DNA of 49,028 nucleotides from positions 1-49,028 of the forward strand of contig CAZQSL010000010.1 in the NCBI GenBank assembly GCA_964595945.1, read 5' to 3'. Of the stretch, positions 34,529-43,059 are shown piece by piece (within the stretch, counting starts at the first letter, position 1; every line of letters starts with the position of its first letter). This DNA comes from CAZQSL01 sp964595945 (lineage in GTDB: Bacteria; UBP15; UBA6099; JAJRTR01). The notes under the pieces are model-generated. The model was not told where the DNA came from and did no database searches. It saw only the letters and a list, made by a program, of their open reading frames with translations. A program made the translations under genes and the position numbers.

Positions 34529-36424
34529 ATGGGAGAATCCCGATCATCACTGCATGGCAATGCTCAGGACAGGAAACAACTTGCGGCTCTGTCTGTCGCC
34601 GCACTCGGTATCGTGTTCGGAGACATTGGCACAAGTCCGCTATATGTCGTCAGAGAATGTTTTGGCGAGGCGGGCCTTGAGGCGCTCAGTTTCAATATCA
34701 TGGGCATCATATCACTCATTGTCTGGTCGCTATTTATCGTCGTCACGCTCAAATATCTGATATTCATCCTGCGCGCCGACCGTCAGGGCGAAGGCGGAGT
34801 CCTCGTGCTGACATCACTCGTCTCGTCGGTTATGGCAAAGGACAAGAATTACCGGGTGCTGCTGATCGCCCTGGGCCTGTTCGGCACCGCCCTGCTGTAC
34901 GGTGATGGCATAATCACTCCGGCAATATCAGTGCTAAGCGCGGTCGAGGGACTTAAGACAGTAGCGCCCGGATTGCATAAATTCGTAGTGCCAGGCACTA
35001 TCGTAATCCTGACCGGCCTGTTTATGATGCAATATCGCGGTACCGCGCGTATCGGCGCGCTTTTTGGCCCCATCATTGCCATCTGGTTCATTTCCATCGG
35101 GACATTCGGAATCATGTCGATCATCAAACATCCCCAGATACTCATGGCGCTTTCACCGGTGTACGGAATAGAGTTTCTCATTCACAATAAAATCCACGGG
35201 TTTCTCGCAATGGGGTCTGTATTTCTCTGCGTTACCGGCGCCGAAGCGCTGTACGCTGACCTCGGGCATTTCGGCAAAAAACCCATACGCCTCGTCTGGC
35301 TGACATTTGTCATGCCTATGCTGCTGCTCAACTATTTCGGACAGGGCGCTCTCCTGATCTCAAATCCAAAAGCCACCGTAAATCCGTTTTACGAACTCGT
35401 GCCACGCCCACTGATCATCCCCATGGTCATACTCGCCACGATGGCCACGGTCATCGCTTCCCAGGCACTGATATCAGGAGCATATTCACTCACCCGGCAG
35501 GCCATGCAATACGGATATCTCCCCCGCATGCGTATCCTCCACACATCAAACCACCACATCGGGCAGATTTACGTCCCGGCCATCAACTGGTTCCTGATGG
35601 TATCCTGCATCGGTCTCGTGCTCGGATTCAAAACCTCCAGCAACCTCGCTGCCGCTTACGGTGTGGCGGTCACATGCACCATGCTGATATCGTCCATCCT
35701 CTTCTATCGCGTCTCCCGTGACCGCTGGAAGTGGAGCCGCCTTGCCGCTGTCCCCCTCGTCTGTATATTCTTCGTTGTCGATTTCACTTTTTTCAGCGCC
35801 AACATGACAAAGATTTTCAAAGGCGCGTGGTTCCCGCTCATCGTTGGAGGCGGCATATTCCTGCTCATGACAACATGGAAAAAAGGGCGCGAAGTCCTGT
35901 CCGCAGACCTCAGGGCACGATCCGTTTCCCTTGACGTTTTCCTGAAAAAACTACATGACAACCCGCCTGTGCGAGTCGACGGGCAGGCTGTATTTATGAC
36001 CGGCAATCCCAATGTGGTCCCTCTCGCTCTCCTGAAAAATCTCGCGCAGAACAACGTATTGCACAGTCACATAGCCATACTCAATTTTACCGGACAGGAA
36101 TCGCCCCGAGTACCGGATGACGAAAAGGTTACTATCGTTGACCTCGGCGAAGGGTTTTACCACATCCAGACACTTCACGGATACATGGAAAGCCCAAGCA
36201 TACCCAAGACGCTCGAACTCGCCCGGCAGAAAGGGCTTGATTTCCAAATCGACAGGGTGAGTTTTTTCCTCGGCCGCGAACGCCTGATCCCCGGCGGTGG
36301 CATCATGCATCCCCGTCTCGCCGCTCTATTCGCATTCATGTCCCGTAACGCCCAGGATGCCACCGCCTACTTCGACATTCCCACCGAACAGGTCATGGAG
36401 GTCGGTGTCCAGCTCAGGATTTGA
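34529..36424 (+). CDS. kup: Kup-family low-affinity potassium uptake protein
   Basis: A 631-residue inner-membrane K+/H+ symporter of the KUP/HAK/KT family. The diagnostic 'GIVFGDIGTSPLYV' is near the N-terminus (residues 27-40). About twelve membrane helices run to about 455, including 'LYGDGIITPAISVLSAVEGL', and a cytoplasmic C-terminal domain follows. The length matches bacterial Kup (about 620-630). AGGAG lies six bases before the ATG. No c-di-AMP riboswitch is evident in the 188-base upstream gap. With the CPA2 antiporter it provides potassium uptake and exchange in this window, though the two are 15 kb apart. Confidence 0.97.
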   Translation: MGESRSSLHGNAQDRKQLAALSVAALGIVFGDIGTSPLYVVRECFGEAGLEALSFNIMGIISLIVWSLFIVVTLKYLIFILRADRQGEGGVLVLTSLVSSVMAKDKNYRVLLIALGLFGTALLYGDGIITPAISVLSAVEGLKTVAPGLHKFVVPGTIVILTGLFMMQYRGTARIGALFGPIIAIWFISIGTFGIMSIIKHPQILMALSPVYGIEFLIHNKIHGFLAMGSVFLCVTGAEALYADLGHFGKKPIRLVWLTFVMPMLLLNYFGQGALLISNPKATVNPFYELVPRPLIIPMVILATMATVIASQALISGAYSLTRQAMQYGYLPRMRILHTSNHHIGQIYVPAINWFLMVSCIGLVLGFKTSSNLAAAYGVAVTCTMLISSILFYRVSRDRWKWSRLAAVPLVCIFFVVDFTFFSANMTKIFKGAWFPLIVGGGIFLLMTTWKKGREVLSADLRARSVSLDVFLKKLHDNPPVRVDGQAVFMTGNPNVVPLALLKNLAQNNVLHSHIAILNFTGQESPRVPDDEKVTIVDLGEGFYHIQTLHGYMESPSIPKTLELARQKGLDFQIDRVSFFLGRERLIPGGGIMHPRLAALFAFMSRNAQDATAYFDIPTEQVMEVGVQLRI

Positions 36425-36638
36425 CCGGGTAATTGACATAACGGCTTATATTGTGGAATTCGACATATATACATCCACTGTAACTTTCCCCTGACGTAGC
36501 ATTGGTCACGTCCGCGAATGACTATCTCATTGCGCGACTGCCGCCGCATTGTCTCTGTACCCACATCTGTTGTTCTCCAGGTTGCAAATCAAAGAACTTA
36601 AAACCGGCTTCTGCTGTTATATCACACATAGAGATTGC

Positions 36639-36653
36639 GGAGGTGATGTTATG
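36639..36653 (+). promoter_or_regulatory. Strong Shine-Dalgarno setting the DUF2892 start
   Basis: GGAGGTGAT (36639-36647), a full anti-16S match, precedes the ATG at 36651 by three bases (seven counted from GGAGG). It rejects the longer in-frame start at 36549. Confidence 0.8.
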
Positions 36654-36869
36654 ACAGTCGAAAGGTATCTTCGCTTGATTGCCGGGATAGTGATCCTGGC
36701 AAGCGTTGCGCTCGCGGTGTTCCTGAGCCCAAAATGGTTCATTTTCACTGCCTTTGTCGGCGTGAATCTGGTGCAATCGGCTTTCACGAACTGGTGCCCC
36801 ATGATGTATGTGCTGAAAAAGCTTGGAGTGACTGAATGCGTGGCGTCTGATGCACAAATGGTGCAATGA
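36651..36869 (+). CDS. DUF2892 (YgaP-type) small membrane protein
   Basis: A 72-residue protein with two close hydrophobic helices (about 8-25 and 29-46) and the family pattern 'GVNLVQSAFTNWCPMM', including the conserved Cys, then 'LKKLGV'. This domain is often the membrane anchor of rhodanese proteins such as YgaP but also occurs alone. It is first in a rightward series followed after 39 bases by a TolC-type gene, so it may be co-transcribed with the efflux system. Its own function is unknown. Confidence 0.9.
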   Translation: MTVERYLRLIAGIVILASVALAVFLSPKWFIFTAFVGVNLVQSAFTNWCPMMYVLKKLGVTECVASDAQMVQ

Positions 36870-36908
36870 CCATAAATGACTGGAATGACAGAAACGGGAG
36901 CATGCACG

Positions 36909-38237
36909 ATGAAGTCTATAATATTTGTCACAATCGCACTGATTCTATTGCAATTTGTCGCGAGCACGCAAACAATGGCCGGTGACAATATCCTTTCGCT
37001 CGAAGAGTGCTTGACAACGGCTTATAAAAATTCTCCCGAACTCAAGAGCAGAGGGGAAATGCTGGCAGCGGAAAAATTCGGGCTTTCCGCCGTGCGATCG
37101 GCAAAACTGCCAACGGTCAACCTCACGAGCGAGGCCGCACGATCGGATCAGCCGGTAATGGCATTCATGTCGTCGCTGAACAGAGAGAAGTTCGATATCG
37201 CTTCGATGTCAAACGCCAACAGTCCCGATGACACGGGATGGTTTACCACACGACTGACAGTGAATTATCCACTTGCGAGTGGCGGAATGATACCCGCGCG
37301 AATAAAAATGGCAGCCAGTTCTATCGACATGGCCGGTCTTGCCATCGAGCAGTCCAGACGTGACATACAACTGCGTGTGACAAAGGCATATCTTGACGTA
37401 CTGCTTGCTACTGAAAATCTGAAAGTCGCAGCAGCAGGCAGAAAAGCCGCTGAAGCTACCCTCTCCGCTGCCCGCTCGCGCCTCGATGCCGGCACGACGG
37501 TCAAGAGCGACTTGCTCGCGGCTGATGTAAGACTCGGCGAACTCAGGGAAATCGAATTGAACGCCGAGAGCAATCTCGCGATTGCGAAAGCAGCACTGAT
37601 GTTCGAAACCGGCTCGCCCCAGGACATGGATTTTTCACTCGATCACGCACCGATGCTTTATGTGCCATTTGAGTTCGATCAATCAAAAATGATACACTCG
37701 GCACAAGACAATCGTGTCGAAATCAGAAAGCTGAAATTGTCCGCCATGCAAAAAAATCATGAAGCGGCTATCGCGCGGGCAGCTTCTCGCCCGGCCGTAA
37801 ACAGCTTTGCGGAATATCGACTCGACGGCGCGTCGCCGTTGACACCCACCGGAGGAGGATGGATAGCCGGAGTCGGAGTATCCGTGCCGCTTTACGATGG
37901 GGGCCGGTCCAGAAAAACTGTTGCGGCAAACAATTCGGCAGGTGGCGCTGTCGAACGCCAGATCATTTTCATGCAACAATCGGTGGAACTCGAAGTGCGC
38001 CGGGCGGCTTATGATCTCGCGACAGCGGCAGAGCGCATCAAGGTCGCGCGGGCGGCCGTCGATCAGGCCAATGAGGCTCTTCGCATCGTCGAAAACAGAT
38101 ATTTGACCGGACTTGCAACTATTGTAGAAACTCTTAATCTCGAAGTAGCGCTCACCCAGGCAGGCATGCGGGAGGCGGCGGCGCTACATGACTACGCACT
38201 CTCTGTGGCAAGGCTGAAATACGCGTCCGGCATGTAG
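36909..38237 (+). CDS. TolC-family outer-membrane efflux protein
   Basis: A 442-residue protein with a signal peptide (about 1-24, cleavage near 'TMAGDN'). Two outer-membrane-efflux repeats follow, beginning 'LSLEECLTTAYKNSPELKS', with long alpha-helical barrel segments and strands typical of TolC channels. 'GVGVSVPLYDGGRSRKTV' marks the second half. GGGAG stands eight bases before the ATG at 36909, which is chosen over the in-frame ATG at 36876. Followed on the same strand by an adaptor and an RND pump, it should form the outer-membrane duct of one tripartite exporter. Confidence 0.93.
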   Translation: MKSIIFVTIALILLQFVASTQTMAGDNILSLEECLTTAYKNSPELKSRGEMLAAEKFGLSAVRSAKLPTVNLTSEAARSDQPVMAFMSSLNREKFDIASMSNANSPDDTGWFTTRLTVNYPLASGGMIPARIKMAASSIDMAGLAIEQSRRDIQLRVTKAYLDVLLATENLKVAAAGRKAAEATLSAARSRLDAGTTVKSDLLAADVRLGELREIELNAESNLAIAKAALMFETGSPQDMDFSLDHAPMLYVPFEFDQSKMIHSAQDNRVEIRKLKLSAMQKNHEAAIARAASRPAVNSFAEYRLDGASPLTPTGGGWIAGVGVSVPLYDGGRSRKTVAANNSAGGAVERQIIFMQQSVELEVRRAAYDLATAAERIKVARAAVDQANEALRIVENRYLTGLATIVETLNLEVALTQAGMREAAALHDYALSVARLKYASGM

Positions 38238-38271
38238 CTCATTTTTATATCGTCTATGGAGGTTCACGCTG

Positions 38272-39534
38272 ATGTCTATAGGATACCATGCTGAAAAACA
38301 AGTTGATACATCACAAACGATGCGACTGTTGTTTCTGTCGTTCGCACTGCTTTTGACGATAATGGCCGCATCGGGCTGCTCACGGGATTCACACGATGGC
38401 ACTGTAAGGGACAAACCTGCCGCACCTGCTGTCGATGCTGCAATCATGTCTGCCCGCCAACGAGCCATCCCTTCCGAATACGAAGCGGTCGGGTCAGTCA
38501 AATCGTACAAAACGGTTACGGTCAGCGCACGGATTTCCGGATTTATCACTTCGCTCAACTTCAACGAAGGTGACAGGGTAACGCAAGGGCAGATTGTCGC
38601 TGTGATCTCCGCTCCTGAATTGGACGCAAAGGTCAGCCAGGCACAGGCAGCGATTGACGAGGCCAACGATGCTCTTGTCGAGTCCGAAAACGCCATATCA
38701 TCGGCCGAGGCTTCGATAGACTCCGCAGCGACTGCATTGAAACTGGCGGAAAACACGCTTAAGAGATACGAGTCTCTCATCGCGGCCGACTCGGTTTCCA
38801 GGCAGGAATACGATGAGGTTGCAGCGAAACGCGATCTTGCGGCGGCCGAACTCCGCAGGGCGAAAAATATGCGCGATGCCGCTGCCGCCAGAAAAAAGCA
38901 GGTGATGTCGAGGATCGCGCAGGCCCGGGCGGTTGCGCGTGAAACTGAGGCTTTCAAAAACTACACGGTGCTTCGCGCGCCGATCAGCGGCGTTGTCAGC
39001 GATAAACCTGCCGAAGCGGGCGATCTCCTGTCGCCAGGCATGGCAGTCCTCAGGATCGAATCAGATGCCAGATACAGGATCGAAGTGCCCGTGGACGAGT
39101 CGCGTATCGCATCTGTCTACCCAGGGCTGGTCGTAACTGCCATGATAGATGCTGCCGGTGGGGCTGTACTGAAGGGGAAAGTCGATGAAATCTCCCCACA
39201 GGGCGACTCATCGTCTCATACCTTCATCGTCAAGGTATCGCTACCCATTTCCAAAGGGATAAAGTCCGGGATGTTCGGAAGAGTAAAATTTCCCATGCAA
39301 TCGGTCACCGGCCTGTATGTGCCCAATGCCGCGGTTGTGCATAACGGCGCGATGGAGGGTGTCTTTATCGCAGGCACCGATGGCAAGGTACATCTCCGCA
39401 CTGTCAAAACGGGGCGAAGATCGGATGGCAATGTGGAAATCATATCCGGACTCGACGCCGGTGAACGGATAGCCCTGCCGGTATCAGGCCCGCTCACCGA
39501 CGGCGCCATGATCAGGAGGCAAGATGAGCGGTGA
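38272..39534 (+). CDS. RND efflux periplasmic adaptor (membrane fusion protein)
   Basis: A 420-residue lipoprotein adaptor. After a 16-residue hydrophilic extension comes a hydrophobic signal with a lipobox-like 'AASGC' (Cys near residue 37). It is followed by a split barrel-sandwich lipoyl domain ('SARISGFITSLNFNEGDRV' and 'VLRAPISGVVSDKPAEAGD') around a long coiled-coil hairpin (about 115-225), then beta-barrel and membrane-proximal domains. GGAGG lies nine bases before the ATG at 38272; the later ATG at 38320 would give a more usual signal peptide but has no such site. The 3' end overlaps the pump gene by 11 bases, so the two are translationally linked. Confidence 0.94.
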   Translation: MSIGYHAEKQVDTSQTMRLLFLSFALLLTIMAASGCSRDSHDGTVRDKPAAPAVDAAIMSARQRAIPSEYEAVGSVKSYKTVTVSARISGFITSLNFNEGDRVTQGQIVAVISAPELDAKVSQAQAAIDEANDALVESENAISSAEASIDSAATALKLAENTLKRYESLIAADSVSRQEYDEVAAKRDLAAAELRRAKNMRDAAAARKKQVMSRIAQARAVARETEAFKNYTVLRAPISGVVSDKPAEAGDLLSPGMAVLRIESDARYRIEVPVDESRIASVYPGLVVTAMIDAAGGAVLKGKVDEISPQGDSSSHTFIVKVSLPISKGIKSGMFGRVKFPMQSVTGLYVPNAAVVHNGAMEGVFIAGTDGKVHLRTVKTGRRSDGNVEIISGLDAGERIALPVSGPLTDGAMIRRQDER

Positions 39535-42500
39535 CAAACACAAACTCGGCATCGCCGATGGCATAGCCAACTCATTCATAAATTCGCGGCTCACGCCTCT
39601 GATCATTATCAGCGCAATACTACTTGGCTTTTTTGCTGTCATGCAGACACCGCGCGAAGAAGAACCGCAGATCAAGGTGCCCATGGTAGACATATTCGTC
39701 GGCATGCCGGGCTCGACCGCCAAAGAAGTCGAAGAACGGGTCACGAAGCCAATGGAAAAACTGCTGTGGGAAATCCCCGGTGTCGAGTATGTCTACTCCA
39801 CGTCGAGTCCCGGCGGCGCCATGGCGGTCGTACGCTTTCTCGTAGGCCACGATGAGGAACTCGCGGCCATGAAAGTCTACGCGAAGATGTATTCCAATTT
39901 CGACAGGATTCCCCCAACGGTTAGCAAGCCGCTTATCAAGTTGCGTACGATCGACGATGTGCCGATTCTCGCGTTTACTATTTCCGGCAAGGGTTACGAC
40001 GGGTTCAGATTGCGCCGCATCGCTGCGAAAATCGCGACTGACATAAATAATATCCCGGACGTGTCAGGAGTCACGATAACCGGCGGCGAGCGCCGCTCCG
40101 TACGGATAATCCTCGATCCCGAGCGCCTCGCGTCCCGCGGCCTTTCACCCGCCACGGTGGCGCCCGCTGTCGAAGCCGCCAATCAGTCACTCGGAGCCGG
40201 CTCTTTCTCCAGTGGCAACAGTAGTATCGTGATCGAATCCGGCGGTTTTTTCAAATCTGCCGCCGACGTCGAAAATCTCGTTGTAGCGACATCTCCATCC
40301 GGCGCGCCGGTCTATATGCGCGAAGTCGCTTCCGTGGCTGACGGACCGGAGCTTCCCTCCTCTTATGTTTTTTTCGCCGAAGGCATCGAGAGAGGCGGCT
40401 CTGAATTCAGCCCTGCGGTAACCATTTCCATCGCTAAACGGAAAGGCACCAACGCGTCGTTTCTCGCCGAAAGAATCATCGAAAAAGTCAATGAAATGAA
40501 ACACCATGACATACCGCCGGGCGTCAATGTCGCTATCACTCGCAACTATGGCGAGACAGCGAAGGAAAAAGCCAACGAACTTCTTTTCCACATGGGCCTC
40601 GCAACGATTTCCGTCTTCTTTCTCATTGTTCTTTTCCTCGGGTTCCGCAGCGGCCTCATCGTGGGCATCGCCGTGCCGGTCACGCTTGCACTCACTCTTT
40701 TCACGTTTTACATTATGGGGTTCACCCTCAACAGAATCACTCTGTTCGCCCTGATATTTTCGATCGGCATCCTCGTCGACGATGCCATCGTAATACTCGA
40801 AAACATCGTACGTCACTACTCGCTGCCCGAAAACAAGGGGCGGCCACGCAAGCAGATCGCAATCGAAGCAGTCGCCGAAGTCGGCAATCCCACCATTCTG
40901 GCGACTTTTACTGTCATAGCGGCTATCCTGCCAATGGCATTTGTACACGGGCTCATGGGGCCATACATGCGTCCTATCCCGATTGGCGCTACAGCCGCCA
41001 TGATTTTTTCTCTCCTGATCGCATTCATCATCTCACCATGGGCAGGCCTGAGACTCCTCAAACCTCACCAGTCTCACACAGACACGCCGCGCGAAGACGT
41101 CACGACACGATTCTACCGTTCATTTATGAGGCCCATGATCGAGCGGCCCGGACGCCGGTGGGCTTTCCTGATTGTAATCGGTCTGCTGCTCGCGGGTTCG
41201 TGCGCCATGGTGGGAGTGGGTCTTGTCAAAGTCAAAATGCTGCCGTTTGACAACAAGAGTGAATTCCAGATCATTGTCGACATGCCCGAGGGCACTACCC
41301 TCGAAACCACTGCCGCAGTCACGCACGCGATAGCCGACTATGTCCGCAGGACGCCTGAAGTGGAAAACGTCCAGACTTACGCCGGTACTTCGGGACCGTT
41401 TAATTTCAACGGGCTCGTGCGTCACTACTACCTCCGCTCAGGCGACAACGCGGCCGACATACAGGTCAATCTGCTGCCAAAGGAAGAGCGAAAACGCCAG
41501 AGCCACCTGATCGCAAAATCAATCCGCCCAGGCGTCGAAAAACTCGCCAGGCAATACGGCGCGTCGATCAAGATCGCGGAAGTGCCCCCCGGGCCTCCCG
41601 TGCTCCAGACTCTCGTGGCCGAAGTATACGGCCCTGACTACAAACGCCAGATCGATATCGCACGCGACATCGAACGTATTTTCAAATCCACTGACGGTGT
41701 TGTAGATACCGACACTTTCATCGAAGATGGACAAAAAAAGATCATTCTCTCCGCCGACACGGAAAAGGCTGCTCTCAACGGTGTTACGGTCGAGCAGATA
41801 TCGCGCACCCTTGCCCTCGCCGTATCAGGGCATAACACTGGCATCATCCATGACAGCAGCGAAGAAGAAGACGTTTTCATCAACATGAGGTACCCGGTGG
41901 CAAAACGATCGGACCTCGAAAGCCTGCTCAACACCAAACTGTCAGGCTCACGAGGCATCGTCCCGCTACGCGAACTTGTCACCGTACACGAAACTGTCAT
42001 CGAAAAAAGCATTTATCGCAAAAATCTCATGCCAGTCGTCTACGTCACGGCAGATGTCGGTGGCGATATGGGCAGTCCTGTATATGTAATCCTCAAGATG
42101 AGTAAAAAGATCGCGGCGCTCAGACTTGCCGAAGGTTACGAATTAAAGCAGCACACTGCCGCTCTCCCAGAAAGTTCTGAGCGCTACTCGATGAAATGGG
42201 ACGGAGAATGGCATATCACATACGAAGTCTTCCGAGACCTCGGCATTGCGTTTGCATTCGTTCTCATCCTGATCTATATACTTGTCGTGGCTTGGTTTCA
42301 GGATTTCATCACACCGCTTGTCATCATGGCGCCCATACCCATCACTCTCGTCGGCATACTCCCGGGCCACTGGGCAATGGGGGCATATTTTACCGCCACT
42401 TCGATGATAGGCTTCATAGCCGGAGCGGGCATCATCGTGCGTAATTCGATCATACTCGTGGATTTTATCGAATTGCGCGTCAGGGAAGGCATGTCATTCC

Positions 42501-42751
42501 CCGAAGCGGTAGTCGACGCGGGAGCGGTCAGGTTCAGGCCGATGCTCCTCACGGCAGCCGCGGTCGTCGTAGGAGCTTCCGTGATCTTGCTCGATCCCAT
42601 ATTCCAGGGACTCGCCATATCTCTCATGGCTGGCGAAGTCGCTTCGACCATCCTGTCACGCATGGCTGTGCCGATATTGTACTACATGGCCAGAAAGAAA
42701 CACCACTCCAGCGCGCTGCTGGCAGAGGCCGGACAAAACCTTCACGAATGA
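39524..42751 (+). CDS. RND-family efflux pump inner-membrane protein
   Basis: A 1075-residue AcrB/HAE-type proton-driven pump with two repeats, each of one helix, a large periplasmic loop and five or more helices. The proton-relay Asp pair is present in 'SIGILVDDAIVILENI'. The TM10 position that is Lys in AcrB appears as Arg in 'GIIVRNSIILVDF'. Early motifs 'TPREEEPQIKVPMVDI' and 'PGSTAKEVEERV' fit the family. AGGAGG stands four bases before the ATG, inside the end of the adaptor gene. Together with the TolC-type and adaptor genes it forms a complete tripartite exporter. The substrate cannot be told from sequence; the long periplasmic loops argue against the heavy-metal subgroup only weakly. 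Confidence 0.95.
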   Translation: MSGDKHKLGIADGIANSFINSRLTPLIIISAILLGFFAVMQTPREEEPQIKVPMVDIFVGMPGSTAKEVEERVTKPMEKLLWEIPGVEYVYSTSSPGGAMAVVRFLVGHDEELAAMKVYAKMYSNFDRIPPTVSKPLIKLRTIDDVPILAFTISGKGYDGFRLRRIAAKIATDINNIPDVSGVTITGGERRSVRIILDPERLASRGLSPATVAPAVEAANQSLGAGSFSSGNSSIVIESGGFFKSAADVENLVVATSPSGAPVYMREVASVADGPELPSSYVFFAEGIERGGSEFSPAVTISIAKRKGTNASFLAERIIEKVNEMKHHDIPPGVNVAITRNYGETAKEKANELLFHMGLATISVFFLIVLFLGFRSGLIVGIAVPVTLALTLFTFYIMGFTLNRITLFALIFSIGILVDDAIVILENIVRHYSLPENKGRPRKQIAIEAVAEVGNPTILATFTVIAAILPMAFVHGLMGPYMRPIPIGATAAMIFSLLIAFIISPWAGLRLLKPHQSHTDTPREDVTTRFYRSFMRPMIERPGRRWAFLIVIGLLLAGSCAMVGVGLVKVKMLPFDNKSEFQIIVDMPEGTTLETTAAVTHAIADYVRRTPEVENVQTYAGTSGPFNFNGLVRHYYLRSGDNAADIQVNLLPKEERKRQSHLIAKSIRPGVEKLARQYGASIKIAEVPPGPPVLQTLVAEVYGPDYKRQIDIARDIERIFKSTDGVVDTDTFIEDGQKKIILSADTEKAALNGVTVEQISRTLALAVSGHNTGIIHDSSEEEDVFINMRYPVAKRSDLESLLNTKLSGSRGIVPLRELVTVHETVIEKSIYRKNLMPVVYVTADVGGDMGSPVYVILKMSKKIAALRLAEGYELKQHTAALPESSERYSMKWDGEWHITYEVFRDLGIAFAFVLILIYILVVAWFQDFITPLVIMAPIPITLVGILPGHWAMGAYFTATSMIGFIAGAGIIVRNSIILVDFIELRVREGMSFPEAVVDAGAVRFRPMLLTAAAVVVGASVILLDPIFQGLAISLMAGEVASTILSRMAVPILYYMARKKHHSSALLAEAGQNLHE

Positions 42752-43059
42752 TGCAGCCGGCAGAACGAAAACATATTGTAAATAGACAAACGCCAATAAT
42801 GCCCGGCGCAGGCCGGGGCGTTATTAGCGATCCCGTCTTTTGGACAATTCGGGGATATTCAGTCAACAGTGAAATAGGGATATGTAGGCACTGCAAAAAA
42901 AGGTTATCCAGTGAATGGATACTTGTATGGCATGTCCTTGATGATAATGAGCTTGACTCAACAATGTCATTGAAAGAACAAGATTCTGCCTTGTGCTTCG
43001 TCAAGTATCCCTTAAGCAGATGAACATAAAAAGAAAACCATGAGTAGCTAAGATCGTCA
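42752..43059. other. Convergent intergenic region after the efflux operon
   Basis: About 308 bases with a terminator-like hairpin near 42795-42825 and no supported gene. A 91-codon plus-strand frame that starts at the pump stop contains a 'CRHCKK' pair but has no ribosome binding site and resembles no family. The remainder is AT-rich. Confidence 0.4.
42795..42825 (+). terminator. Terminator of the efflux operon
   Basis: A GC-rich hairpin with arms AATAATGCCCGGC and GCCGGGGCGTTATT, one bulge and one G:T pair, about 45 bases past the pump stop. A short T-run follows at some distance (CTTTT near 42837). A hairpin of this strength should stop rightward transcription. Confidence 0.65.

Noticed and set aside
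42748..43023. 91-codon frame with a CxxC-like pair after the RND pump
   Set aside because: It begins within the pump's stop region without a ribosome binding site and spans the terminator hairpin.
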